From contig NW_019091476.1 of NCBI RefSeq assembly GCF_001949145.1, forward strand, positions 756,828-820,827: a DNA stretch of 64,000 bases. The letters run 5' to 3'. Below the pieces are notes generated by a model. The model did not search any database. It worked only from the letters and a program-made list of their open reading frames with translations, and was not told the origin of the DNA. Position numbers and translations under genes: made by a program. Source of the DNA: Acanthaster planci. Lineage: Eukaryota > Echinodermata > Asteroidea > Valvatida > Acanthasteridae. Below are positions 1-11,885 of the stretch, piece by piece (the stretch's first letter is position 1; the number at the start of each line of letters is the position of its first letter).

Positions 1-773
1 GAATGAATTTAAAGTTCAAAGAGTCTTACACATCCATGTGTTGGTCTAAGGGACAAGTCTAAATGCATTTGCTTTGTACATGTAGTTGGAAGGACTTGAA
101 ACATACATGTATTAAAAAAAAAGAAATTGTGGGGTCCAAAAAATCCAGTGCCCACAACTTTGTCTAGATATTTAAAAACTGTTCATAACAAAATTTTCCC
201 TATCGAAGTGATCTAAGGCCAACTAGTAATAGTAAAGTGTGTTGTACTTGGCTTGGCTGTTGTACACAGCCCGTCAATGTAGCTTTAATATCACAAAGTG
301 AATTTGTTAACAGGCCGCCACAAACAAGCGAGTAAAACAGCATTTTTGTGGTCTTTGAAAAGACACTGATTCATATGTTCCAAGTGGTGATGTTTGAACA
401 TCCTCCTATATGTACAATTTAGTGTCTTGTAAATGATAAATGAAATCTGAAGGTTTGCACAGTACACAAGCATGGAAGAAGCAATGACATCAGGTAGAGT
501 ATACTGCCAAGAAAGTTGAGTCAACTGGATTTTGTTGTTTCAAACCACATAACTCTATACTTCTTAGACGGCCTTACTCAAAGCGTTTCCTCTAATGATA
601 CAAACACTGGTAATATACTGTGCACAAATCAGTATAACTATACCAATGTCGGAATATTTCAAATAAAAATAACATGGTCATCATGTTTCAAACCCAAAAC
701 AAAATGGTTCAGGAACCTTGACAACTTTCCTTGCCCATGACCAACAGTATAATACAGTGTGACATCACCTTAC

Positions 774-1043
774 CTGTAATTACCACTTTATTCTCGGCAA
801 TACACTTGAAAGTCTGGTGATCCGACAGCAACTGATAGTCCACAAGTCCAGCTTTGACCGTGTATTCAAACCCAGGGGGTATATCTGACAGAACAAGCTC
901 ATTTTGCCCCTGTTCCAGTCTTATCCACTTTCCCAGACCACGTAAGTTCAAGCAGGGACAGACCTCCACGGTGTTGCAGCCAAACTCCTGGAGACCCTTA
1001 AGAGTAGCTGAGGACCCTTGGACCTCCAGTGACAGGAGATGGC
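774..1043 (-). CDS. EGF/FN3 gene, exon 12: second FN3-like domain
   Basis: Phase 1-1 exon with 89 full codons, containing VEVCPC, GKWIRLEQGQNELVLSDIPP and GFEYTVKAG. IPPGFEYTV matches the E-F turn of the previous domain. It ends at donor gtaagg, and the following exon must lie at or beyond the window start; bases 1-773 show no exon that I can defend. Confidence 0.7.
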
Positions 1044-4000
1044 CTATTCACGTAAAAAAAAACAAAAACAAACTCATCAGACACAGTCCCATCTGTTTCC
1101 TTGACATGAGGAAAGATGTACCCTTTTCAGCGGAATGATAAACTTTCTTAGGTCAAGACCAAGTATGGTATCATACACACAAAAGGCAATGCATACCCAT
1201 CTGTGCATGATAGACCCCCACTTCACAAAATAAAGCAGATAACAATGTGATGCTACAAGCTAAAATAAGATTTCCTCTAACAGGAGACAAAAGAATCCCA
1301 AACAAAACATGTGAGCCCCTCCAAGGTTGCGTGATACCCCCTTCAAGACACTCCTCCCTGAAGACAGCCTTCCAAAGGTGTTGGACCCTGCACGGAACTA
1401 GAGGATAAGGTCCCCTCTAAGGATGTGAACCTCCTTGAAGGTAACACCTCACTCCGTTCAGGAGTGGGCAAGGAACCCTTGGGTGACCATGCAAGAGTTA
1501 TATAGAGGGCACCAGAAAAAGGCATTTAAAGAGACTTGACACAACATCAGCTGTTTAAAGTTAAATGTCTTCCACGTACGTGTGGTGGCCTTTACACTTT
1601 TCACTGCAACTTGAGTGCTCGCTTGTTGATGGAGTGAGATGACATATGCTGTGCCCGGGGGTAGCCTTTCGAACTTTTGCCACAAAGTGCAATTGGCTTG
1701 CCAAGTCATTGCATCAGACCACTGGACTGCATCCTGGGAGCCGTCTCTTTCTTCCCTCCGGCAGGAAAACTTCATCTGCTTTCCCTGGAACTTTGTGCAT
1801 GGATTCACTGCCTTGACTGAGATGCTCTGTGACGTGACATCAGTGACGTCCATTCCAGCTGGACAAGAATAAATGTTCAAAATGATAAAACACAACTTGT
1901 GGAGCAAATGAAAGTAAATCATCAATGATAGAAAGCTACCATATATCACGAGTGCTGGAGACTCAAGGCAACATTGTATTATGAACGTCAAATATGGAAG
2001 GAAAGGTCGCAAGCTTCTGCTCTCAATTCATTTCTTTTCAGTTCATGAACAGACAACTGTTTACAAGCCTTGATTTAATTAAGCTGTGGACTGATGTCTT
2101 GTAGACATTTTGAAACCAAATTAGAAAAATTCATTTACCATGTTCAAAGTTTCAACACGGTGATAAATAAACTTCCTTCTTCTGAGGTGAAAAATTCATT
2201 GCCACAATAACAAAAAGTCTTCTATATGCACTAAAACTCTGCAGATTTAGACAGCATAAATTGAGTCATAAGGGTAACGCCAGTTTCAATAAAATCCTGG
2301 CAGTAAGATGTTACAGGAAATGAGAGAAAAAAAAAAGCATCTTGGAGTTGAACATTGCTTCAAGAGAAATACTCACGCAAGAGGGGAGCTTCTGAATCAG
2401 CCCAAGATGAGGATCTCGACTTTAAACATCCAATTCTCTTCACAATGCACCAGATGACAAAAGCAAAAAATGCACCTGCTATACTTATGATGATGGAGGC
2501 ATACACTGGAAATGATTCATTACCTGGTCAAAAGAGAAGCAATACATCAGTTCAAGTCTTTCGAAAGAAGACTTTTTTCCTGTAAGTCAACATAGGGGAA
2601 GTGATGCACATCTTAAGGCAAGTTTCAGTGCCCAGATTTATCTCAAGACCAAGTTTGTTTTAGGTCCTTGGCATATCAGTCCAAGGTCTCAACTTCAAAA
2701 ACTCGGTCTCTGAAAGAAGGGCCTTGCAATCTGATTGGATCTCGAATTGAGATTCTCGATCAACATACCAACCCACACCACACACACACAAATCACAACT
2801 AAGAACACTTAATATCAACAAACAACAGAGAAGCTTTGAACCACCAAAGTATCGTCATTTCCAGTTATAGATAGTAAGCCCAATAGTTTCTGATAAATGC
2901 AACCCATAGCTACACCCTTGTTCTATTGTAAGAGCAGTATGGCGCCCATCACACATTACTAGGGGAATCCTCTCATGCATTCCAAAGATGAAACTACAGT
3001 CACTGTAGTATGAAAACAAGATCGGTCAAGCATCGTACTGCTTGTTTGAGCTGAATGAAGATCTACTAGTAAAGAATTAATGATTCCTTCCATTATTTAA
3101 AATTAGAGATCCAGAGTTAAAAAAGCATTACGCCACCAAAGAAACCAACCCAACTCCAACACAAAAGAAGAACAAGCAAAATACACATACAGAATAAAGA
3201 ACACCATCAGTCATAGGGCCATAAAAAGCACACAAAGGTCAAAGATCAGGTCACAAACTTTTAAACAATACCAAGGTGACAGGGAACATATACTCTAAAA
3301 GTTCACAGCTCAATTGAACAGGTTGTGGCTTGAAACTGGATCACTCTCGCTTGGCTCCTGATCAGTATGTGAATTAAGGACCCTTTTCCACTTAAACGGT
3401 TGGGTTTAGAAAACTGCATCCAAGCCAATCTTCCCCTCCCCCTGCGCAATCTAAACAGATGCATATACCTTTACCAATTGTCTGTAGACATGTTTACCTT
3501 AATTAGCTACACTGGGGATAGTTAGGTTAGAGGATGTGCAAAAAGTGGATGAAACTTAATGCCAATTTAGAAAAGTCCAAAAACAAAACAAAATACATGG
3601 TGCACACTAAAGTGCTTACTTACCAGGAACGTCAGTTATGGAAGGAGAAATGTCTGCTTTTGGAACTGTAGACAGAGAAAGATGCAGTGGAATAACTAAG
3701 ATGAAAAAGGGGAGGCATGGGCCTCGTTGAGGAGGGGGCATGGGCCTCCCTGGGTAGGGGGAACGTTCCCCCCTTGTCCCCTGTAGTTAAGCCACCGGCA
3801 ACAATGTTAACCAGAAAGCAAGGTGCATACTTTTGCAGTACATGTACACACAAAATAGACGAGGAAGTTTTCACTATTGAATATTTATCTTTTTTTTTTT
3901 ACAGTATCCTCTTTTAACTCTTATCCTCCTAGCTACCGTATTTCAATGTTCACCGGTTGGGTTTGGGAAGATTTTGTAGAATGGAGGAAGGCATTGCGAG

Positions 4001-7000
4001 AGCCCATAGCCACTGTCATTTATTGTGGCTCTTAATGTCTCTGGAACATTTACACGTGCGGTGAAAATATGCAATTTTTATCTGACATTGGCAAAAAAAA
4101 AGAAACCCCCAACACAAAAAAAAACGGAAATCGGGCAAGGGCAGGCACCCTGCTGGCAAAAAAAGTTAAAGTATGTTTGGTGTCTGGACTGGCGCAGTAA
4201 CTGCACCTCAACTTTAAAAGCAAACACGATGGGTGCCTGAGTGTGGGGCCATCCCAGTCATGACGTCTCCTTGGAGTATTAGTATTTATGTATTCACAAG
4301 TGGCGCTTACCAGAGCAGTTGGACCCAATCCAGTTCTTATCGCATGAGCACTGGCAACTGGTTTTATCAAGCGTGCCCCCATTCAAACATGACAATCCAC
4401 ACTCTAGAAAAAGAAAATTGCTACATTAATGCTTTTTAACATGGGAAAGACATGGGCAGACAACAGGGTGGTTCAAGTGCATTTGTAACTAAAACAAGTT
4501 GCAAAATATACAGGTAATTAATATGTACGTTTCATGCACATAGTTTGTTTCATTTCACAAAGTTCTTGGCATTTTGCCTGAAATTTCAGGTATACAGGAC
4601 TAACGTTCATGTATGCAGTACGATATACCAAATTTGCACTCACCAGAGCAGATGGGCCCACTCCAGGCCTCATCACAGGAGCACTGGCAAGCAGTCTCAT
4701 CAAGTGTACCTCCATTCCAACAAGACAGATCACATTCTAGAAAAAAAATCAAACATTACTACATTGACAAGTCAGGTTGCTGTGCAAAAGACAACAGTAG
4801 GCAGTGAACGCTTAAGTGAATTTGAAACCAGAAAGAAGTGACAATATTTCAACCAAATCTGCAAAATATCACCAGGGATATCAGTGATGCGCTCTTGAAA
4901 TTGTACATATTGATGGGAACATACATATGTACTGTACATGCATATCCACAACTAATATGCATCCCAAATGTAAAACTAAGGAGAAAAACCTATGATGGAT
5001 GGGTTTTAAACTAGTACATTTAAAGCTGGATAGTGGCCTAATGGCACCAGGCACGCGGCCATTTTGAACAGTCGTTTAAAACCATTCAATCACTTTTATT
5101 CACATTCATAAATAGCTTTGTCATTAATAAAAGTCAACTCAAACTGAAATTTATAGATTTCAAATGACTGTGTTAATCTATTCTGCCTCAATGCGAAACA
5201 TCCCTCCAGACACACAAGCACTGTACATGTACTGTAGCTACATGTAACACGTATCTATGTACCTTTCACACAAGTACTGTACATGTAGTGTAGCTTACTA
5301 ATGTCTATGTACCTTTCGTGTACAGTGCTTAAATCTTCCATGGAAGTTACACACACACACACACAGCACCTACATGTACATGTACTGTGTGAGGAGATGC
5401 CAAATGCAGCTGTGTCTCTGTTGAGTGAAATTTTGGTTACACTGTGCATGTACCTGTATGTCTGATAATAACTACATGAACACGTATGTTATATGCATGA
5501 TTGTCATGCACGGGTTTTAGATTGAGTCCCTAAAAACTAGGAGTGAAATTCAGAGGAAACCAAAGCCTGTTTGAGAGGAAACCAAAGCCTGTTTGAAATC
5601 AATTCGTATAATTGTACAATCTGCTTAGTACACATCGTGCGTGCCAATAGGGACGTGTAACCTGTATTTTTTTGACTGATATTTAAAATGTTGTCAACAA
5701 AAACAACAGAAACAACTAACGCTGGTTCACTCACCATCACAAGAACGTCCAGTCCAACGCCCATCACATAGGCAGTGACACAATACAGCATCCAAGACAC
5801 CTCCATAGGAGCAGGTCAGACCACATTCTAGGAGTTGACAAAAATACTTTGCCAATTCAATCATGTTTGTGCTACATATATGACTGGACGGCAGGATGAA
5901 TGCACCCACGCCGGCAAAGAACAGAAAGACTGGTGGGTATTAAGAGCTAAGCTCACATGCAAAGACCGTACACTCAGACAGCAATCGATGGCATCTGCCC
6001 ATCAGCCATCAGCATGCCTTGCACCAAATGCGCGTAAATCTGTGAGTATGTGCAGTGAGTTCCCACAAAGGACCTATGCAAAACACACCCTCTCTTCCTA
6101 CTTGGGCAATGTCAGAGCGGGTGAGATTTCAGGAAAAAAAAATTCTCAAAGGGTGCACTGTTTAAAGCAGTTTGAATAAGTACATGCATCTGTTGGCAAA
6201 AAATCTAAACCAATCCCTCATCAATGTTTTCTCTGGATTCCTTGCTGACAATAACAGTTACGCCAGCACAGGAGTACAACACTCAAAGCTGAGGTCCTTT
6301 CAATACCTTCAGAATGCCTTATAGCCTACTTCCACAGGACAAATCTCACACTCCCCTCCTAACTAAACAACCAACAAAAATGAAATGTGGAGAGGGAGAC
6401 TAGCCCCTCACCGACCCTCATCTTGGAACCATTCCCACAATACAGATTATTCAAACTACATGTTGCAAATAGGGAAAGTGTACCTAGTCTATTAAGCTTG
6501 CACGAGATCGCAGGTTTACAAGCAATCTAGTAGTAAGCACGGAACAAACTTGCAGCGAGTGGAAATGCTTCCTGAAGCAAGTGGCAAGCTTGTGGATGTG
6601 CTCGCAAGCTTGTGATGATCTTGGGTATGGGCCTGCAACAATCTTGCTAATGGGATGCAAGCTTGTAGCAAGTTTATCATTGGCTGTGCACATAAATGTC
6701 ACAACTGCACATGCTTAACAAGTTTTTTAAAAACGGAGTAATTACGGCGCCCTCTTCGATGAGTGTAGTCACAAGTTGCACTCACCAGAGCAGTTGGACC
6801 CAGTCCAGTCATTAGCGCATGAGCACTGGCAACTGATTTTATCCAGTGTGCCTCCATTCAAACATGACAATCCACAGTCTACAGGAAAAACCATATACAC
6901 GTTTATCATTTTAAAATGAGAACTGAAGTAGAGGATCATGCTCAGTGTTAAATGAAGTAAATTTAAACAGACAAAAAAGACGTGAAAGTGTCATGGCAAA

Positions 7001-10000
7001 TATATATATATGCAGATGCACCAAAGATGTTGCCAAGTCTCGCCAAGGCATTTTGCATTATACATGTTTGTAGCACTGGGTGTACCATGCACCTACTGGT
7101 ACATGGTCATCTTCTTGTGAAACATTTTCATGCTGCAAGAATTTAGTATTGCCAAGTACATGCATACAAACTCCTCCTCAGCAAGACTGAAATGAAATGC
7201 ATGCAACAATGGCAAGACAGCTTGTCACACTTGAGAACATTCTGTTATACATACAACTTAATGCACAGCTGCATACTCAAGAGTCAAGACAATATCTAGA
7301 GGCCATCGTGCAAAATCTTTAATTCTCTATCCTTTCTTTTAAACAATTATTGACCGGTGCTCAGTTGTCAACTCTGAAAAACCAGGGGGCAGTCAAAAGT
7401 GCACTTCAGATATAAGTAGGATCAATCTGAGTGGAACCCGGTTTTTGAGAAACTGCATCGGAGCAGACCCTATAAAGTGGGAAATTCATTACCAAGGGCC
7501 TATGTTTTCACACAGATCTAAATCTCAACCAGTAATCTGTTGTTGGTTCGCTGACACTACAACTTGTGTACTTGTTGGAGCAACCCAGTGTTAAGATCCG
7601 GTTCCATATGAAACAAACAGCTCCTGAGTTTGACAAGGGCACATCCGGCACAAGCAACCTCTCAGTCATGTCTTGCGGAAATAAGGCTCCTGACTATTAG
7701 ACCACATGGGCTTAGTATACAAGTTTTGGTCCTGATTTTTTGCTGATAAATATAATCTTTCATATTCACCATATTCTCTGTTGCTGTTGTAAAACAGCAG
7801 CCAAAAGTTGATGCCTTACCGGAGCAGGTAGTTCCATTCCAAGGTGCAAAACATTCACATTGACATGCTTCCTCGCTTAGTATACCGCCATTGTCACAGG
7901 AACGCAGCTGACAAACTACAATAGATTATGTGCAATGAAAGAGACTATGATCAATCCTTTCACATTTTGTTGATAAGCTGAAATGTGTTTTTTTTTTTTT
8001 AATTCGGTGCAAGGCGTAGTCATCATACATGTATCTGAACCAAGAAGACATGCAAATAACTAGGAATAATTGAATACATGTACATATATTATCTCTTTCA
8101 AATTCATTTGCTCACTTTAAAATGTTCACTAAATGACAAATTTGAATAGCAAAACTCAGATCAGAGTGAGGCTACGACTGTAAGAGTGAGTGACTGTTTC
8201 CCCCTGGATGCTTGCATATACATGTAGGTGCTTTACACTAAGGATGCCAGGTTGGTCTCTTGTAATCATTTTTACCAACCATCTCTTCAAAATCTCTCCA
8301 TACCGTATAGATTTTTCCCAGGCAAAGTTGGTATGAACAAGAAACACAGACTGGGCCATTTTCACAAATGATCTTAATGTAGGGGAACTAATTTTGTTAG
8401 TATGTATCATACATGTGTCCTGTTAAAGTGATGTTGTATAAACTGGCGCCCAATGCAGTGTAAATATAATTTATACATGAACGCACAGCACATCCAGACA
8501 AAAGCCATACAGTTAGTTAGCACCCACAGGTCAAAGGTTGCACGGTGGAAAGTTTGTGGAACTAACAAAAGTTTGTGGTAGATCTTGCGCGAATGAAGAG
8601 CAGATAGACTGGGTGAAGAAGAGAGAATTTAAAGAAGTTTGGAGTGGGAAAAATAAATGACAGGGCATGCGGGCTGCCAAGCATTTGGTTTGGGGTGAAT
8701 AAAACCATGGATTAAACACACATCCGCTGGTTTTCCTGATTTCGAGTCTGTGGGCCATGAGTTGTTTGTTCCCCACAGACTTGGGCCACTACATGTACAT
8801 GAACATATTTTCTCATGCCAGTTTTAAGAGGATTTCATTTAAGCTTGACAGGTGAGAGTTGATACGAACTGAGTCCAAGCAAATCCAAGTCCACAAGGCT
8901 ACTAGTCTAAGAAGAGTCACAAGTCCATATACTGTACAAAAAAAAAAGTGGCTTGGGACCAGACTCGCCCGAGTCCTCCATCACTATCAAGAGTTCCTTT
9001 AAAAATGGACAGGACACCGCCATGTCCTGTGAGCACACTACATTAATTTGTACATACCTGGTGATGGCTGCAAATGGGCACACAAAGATTGGTCGGCTTC
9101 AGTCCCAGATTGCAAGTTGCTTGGATAACATACGTTGGGGCACAGACCCTGTTGAGCACAAGTTCCAACCACTCGAAGCTCGCCCCCCTTTCGCACTAAG
9201 TTGGATGTCAGACTTGGACAGATTGAACAGTCTCTGCACCCATCATTGCAAAATTGTCTGCAAGACATACACGCAGGAGCAAGGCAGAATTAACAAGTTG
9301 CCTGTTCTAATATACTTTCAGCCAGGAACAGTTGGTTTCAAAGGCTGATTACAATATATGTCACTACATATATACAGGTACCTGTATACACTACTACTGA
9401 GCAACGTTCAGATAGAATTTACCCATCAGGGCATCCTGCACCGCCGTTACAATCCTGAGGGTTGTCTTGCCATATGATGATGTTAATCGATGTTACAGCG
9501 TGACCGTACATGTAGTTGGGCAAGATTAACGCTAACATGACAGGCAACACAATTTTCTGTAAAGAAAGGGTAGAACAATGTAATAAGTGGCTCTTTCACA
9601 TAAACAAATCAAATAAAAAACATTTTGTCAAAATTGCTTATTGAGACTTCAATGAGTTTGTAGATTACACACTGTACATGTACACTGGAACAAGAAATGA
9701 GACTTTTTGTTCAGCCCTTTAGTGAAAAAGCAGATTTGTGTTAAATAACGTCAATAACACGAGCAATACTATGATGTCATTCCAGGGAGAAACTTCAATG
9801 TTGCATCGATTTAAAACACTGCTGTAATGTTTCAAATTGTGCTGTCCAAACTGTCCTGTTTCTTTGTGGTGCATAAACGTGTAGAAATATAGGCCAACAA
9901 GCAACCATTTCTCAGAAATGTTTCAGTTAGCAAAATTTTGGGTTTACAATTTGAGCAGCCTAACCTACATGTACATAAAATGAATTTTTCCCTGAATGGC

Positions 10001-10461
10001 ACCACAGCAAACAGCCACCTCAGTCGTCCTGAGAAGCATGGACAATATCATACACGGTACATGTATGTTTCAAAAAGTGCACTTTACTTTGCAACACAAT
10101 TAACCTGAAGTACAACAGCATGGCAAAAAGTTGCATGTATACATGTATAGAGAGTACCGCCAACATCAGACATGAACATTTGGTGTGCAGTACTGTGTGC
10201 TTATTGTCCATGTGCAGTGACGCATAATCCACCATTTTGGTTCGAACAATGTCTGAAAAATACATGTACATGTAGGTAGCATAGTAGTAGAGACAGGCTG
10301 GTCGGAGTTTTTATTTGTAGCTTGGTCAAAAGTACTTCTGAGGAAAATTGAAATGTTTAATAGCTGGCCTCAGAGTGTGGGCAAACAAAAATTACCTGGA
10401 TTCGGGGAACCAATGTGGGGACTGGTACAGCTCCGTTTTCCATCTCAGAACTTGAAGTAAC
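774..10461 (-). CDS. EGF/fibronectin-III receptor-like protein, 12 exons seen, C-terminus outside the window
   Basis: Exons in transcript order: 10396-10461 (ATG at 10443), 9423-9556, 9058-9257, 7820-7915, 6786-6878, 5735-5827, 4644-4736, 4311-4403, 3624-3665, 2377-2523, 1580-1858 and 774-1043. All have AG/GT borders and keep one frame for about 529 residues; from exon 3 on every junction is phase 1. Domains in order: a 16-residue leader then a hydrophobic stretch (KIVLPVMLALIL) that looks like a signal peptide; a Cys-rich domain (about residues 50-127); five EGF-like modules (about 128-283); a stalk; one transmembrane helix (about 303-325); two FN3-like domains, which would follow the helix. 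This suggests a cell-surface adhesion or receptor protein. Upstream of the ATG the exon frame stays open, so a longer N-terminus is possible. No kinase or SEFIR domain lies in the window, so the subfamily is unknown. Exon joins are secure; isoforms are not. Confidence 0.8.
1580..1858 (-). CDS. EGF/FN3 gene, exon 11: fibronectin-III-like domain
   Basis: Phase 1-1 exon of 92 full codons that looks like one FN3-type beta sandwich. It opens PGMDVTDVTSQSISVKAVNP and ends with F-x-x-LPPGTAYVISL and a KATT strand, the usual FN3 E-F turn and last strand. It also contains WQANCTLW and two further cysteines. Acceptor tgtccag, donor gtacgt. Confidence 0.75.
2377..2523 (-). CDS. EGF/FN3 gene, exon 10: transmembrane segment
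   Basis: A 147-nt phase 1-1 exon. A helix of about 22 residues (VYASIIISIAGAFFAFVIWC) is followed by a basic stop-transfer stretch (IVKRIGCLKSR) and a polar tail ending EAPLL. Acceptor tgaccag, donor gtgagt. If the following intron is retained, the frame stops four codons past the border, which would give a type I membrane protein with a short cytoplasmic tail. Confidence 0.78.
3624..3665 (-). CDS. EGF/FN3 gene, exon 9: short stalk
   Basis: A 42-nt phase 1-1 exon encoding VPKADISPSITDVPG, a Pro/Ser/Thr-rich linker with no cysteine. It has a strong acceptor (tctacag) and donor (gtaagt). It sits just before the transmembrane exon, as a juxtamembrane stalk would. Confidence 0.65.
4311..4403 (-). 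CDS. EGF/FN3 gene, exon 8: EGF-like module 5
   Basis: Phase 1-1 exon: CGLSCLNGGTLDKTSCQC, then C-DKNWIGSN-C. It is about 90% identical in DNA to exon 5, and the flanking splice-site bases are alike too (cacaagt before the donor side in both). Confidence 0.88.
4644..4736 (-). CDS. EGF/FN3 gene, exon 7: EGF-like module 4
   Basis: Phase 1-1 exon: CDLSCWNGGTLDETACQC, then C-DEAWSGPI-C. Donor gtgagt, acceptor ttctag. Confidence 0.88.
5551..5594 (+). repeat. Short direct tandem duplication
   Basis: The 22-base unit containing gaggaaaccaaagcctgttt occurs twice back to back in an intron of the EGF/FN3 gene. Confidence 0.8.
5735..5827 (-). CDS. EGF/FN3 gene, exon 6: EGF-like module 3
   Basis: Phase 1-1 exon: CGLTCSYGGVLDAVLCHC, then C-DGRWTGRS-C. 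The usual NGG is YGG here. Donor gtgagt, acceptor tcctag. Confidence 0.87.
6490..6680 (+). repeat. Degenerate GCAAGCTTG-type repeat
   Basis: An intronic stretch in which gcaagcttgt, gcaacaatctt, gcaagtt and acttgcag recur at irregular 15-40-base spacing. It looks like a decayed minisatellite; no coding potential is evident. Confidence 0.4.
6786..6878 (-). CDS. EGF/FN3 gene, exon 5: EGF-like module 2
   Basis: Phase 1-1 exon encoding CGLSCLNGGTLDKISCQC followed by C-x8-C with W-T-G. It differs from module 5 (4311-4403) at about nine of 93 bases, so the two are recent copies. Confidence 0.88.
7820..7915 (-). CDS. EGF/FN3 gene, exon 4: EGF-like module 1
   Basis: One complete module in one phase 1-1 exon: C-x4-C-DNGG-x6-C-x-C-x-C-x8-C. 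Acceptor attgtag, donor gtaagg. The six cysteines are in the compact arrangement shared with the next four modules. Confidence 0.85.
9058..9257 (-). CDS. EGF/FN3 gene, exon 3: Cys-rich N-terminal domain
   Basis: Sixty-six codons with nine cysteines, starting QFCNDGCRDCSICP and later GTCAQQGLCPNVCYP. The acceptor is cttgcag, the donor gtatgt, and the exon ends in phase 1. The Cys spacing is not EGF-like and I do not recognise the fold. Confidence 0.75.
9423..9556 (-). CDS. EGF/FN3 gene, exon 2: signal-peptide-like segment
   Basis: Encodes a hydrophobic run (KIVLPVMLALIL) followed by a polar stretch and the first cysteines (QDCNGGAGCPD). It fits a signal peptide with a long N-region, or a signal anchor. 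The acceptor is tttacag, the donor gtaaat, ending in phase 2. Confidence 0.7.
10396..10461 (-). CDS. EGF/FN3 gene, first coding exon
   Basis: After an acceptor ending in ctttcag, 18 nt of apparent 5' UTR precede an ATG at 10443 that opens 16 codons (MENGAVPVPTLVPRIQ). The donor is gtaatt, phase 0. It joins in frame to the hydrophobic exon at 9423-9556. There is no stop between the acceptor and the ATG, so translation could start in an unseen upstream exon. Confidence 0.65.
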
Positions 10462-11261
10462 CTGAAAGAATATTAACAGATGAAACCTTCCACCAATTAT
10501 GGCAAACAGAGATGTCTGAAGTGGGGATGGAGAAGGATGGATGTGATTTTTGCTGGGATATTGAAGATGGCAAAGAAGTGACGTACACTTATCCACATTC
10601 TGTGAAGGGGGGGTTTAAAAGCAATAAGGTACATGTACATGTACATGAAGCACCTTTATGGCCAATAATTTGCTGATTAAGTCATACAGTCACATTGTAA
10701 AGGCCTCTTGTCCCCTCCCAAATAAATAGCCTCTGCTAAGAAACTAGCAGTACACGCATGTACATGCATACGTGTATGGCAAAATGTACATGTACATACT
10801 GTCTACTGTACATAGCTCCATCATTAACATGTACATGTATCTTGATCATGACACCGAGGATGGACTGTACTCGTACACACATCAGTAATATACATGTAAG
10901 CATATTACATGCACATGACCAGAATTGCAAGGCACTTGTGTCATACATGTGTATGGTACATGTACCTAATGCATGTAGGTGCTTGTACATGTATATCATA
11001 TATTGTACCGGTATTGTGCACATATTATGAACTGGGTTGAATGCCACATCTGAACTTTACCATTTACTCGTAATTTTGATAAGTGTACAGAATAGTGATT
11101 ACAGAGCATGTACATGTATTGTGTGCGTCAACAGGTACAAAATTGTACATGTACTTGGCAATATCGCAGTGCATACAATGAGAAATAGGTTAGTGGGTAC
11201 ACCTTGGAATCAATCTCTTTTGGCATGTTTGGGCGAGGTGTGGATCTTAAAAGAACAGTGA

Positions 11262-11885
11262 GTGTTAACTCAACGTTTCAGCCAGTGTGTTCTGGCCATC
11301 CTCAGGAGAGTACGCCAGACAGGGGTGGATAGCTTGTAATTGGTTATAAAGATAATCCCAAAGCGGTGGAGCATGGAACGGGATTTGCGGGTTGTGTAAC
11401 TCAGCGTGTGCGCTGTTGCGTGAAGGTGTTGGATCCTGTGGCGGTGTGGGGTGACAGAATTGGCGGGAAACCCAGGGTTGGGGTATAGGGGGACCCTTAT
11501 GCCAAGGGGGGAAGGGGGCTGCTTCGAGTAGAGAAGACAAGTAACGCCTGGAGTGGGGGCATGGGTTTCACAGGTATAGGGGACCCTACTACCCGGGAGT
11601 GGGTGTCTGCTTGGGTGCTAGTAGTGGGCGCCAGATATCGCTGAGCTTGAAACTGATGTCTTGGGGTGCAGTGTTGTGCCGGAAGATCTCAATGGCTTCT
11701 CGAATTCCTCTTCGAAGCCAATTCTGCATAGGGCGATGAGTTCTGCTTTGTCCCATTTAATGCGGTGGTCCGTGGAGTGTGCATTTTTGATGATGGCCGA
11801 CTTGTTATATTCTCCTCATCGGCCATGCGAATGGTGTTCTTGGAGTCAACCTCTCCAAGCCCTCTTGTGATTCTGTGTTGGTAAA
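11262..11885 (-). mobile_element. Penelope-like retroelement remnant (GIY-YIG endonuclease end)
   Basis: Read on the minus strand, 11690-11860 encodes KSAIIKNAHSTDHRIKWDKA followed by ELI, then after a frameshift IEIFRHNTAPQDISFKLSDI. This is the conserved region after the GIY-YIG endonuclease motif of Penelope-like elements. The frame then runs through a Pro-rich tail to SPEDGQNTLAETLS at 11265-11310, typical of the 3' end of this class. Stops and frameshifts show that it is dead, and the reverse transcriptase is missing. Confidence 0.7.

Noticed and set aside
774-1858. Assignment of the FN3-like exons to an IL-17 receptor or Tie kinase gene
   Set aside because: Some turns look similar, but no SEFIR or kinase domain is in the window and the evidence is too thin to name a family.
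10736-11047. Frames rich in HVHV or MYMY on both strands
   Set aside because: They are translations of TACATGTA simple sequence.
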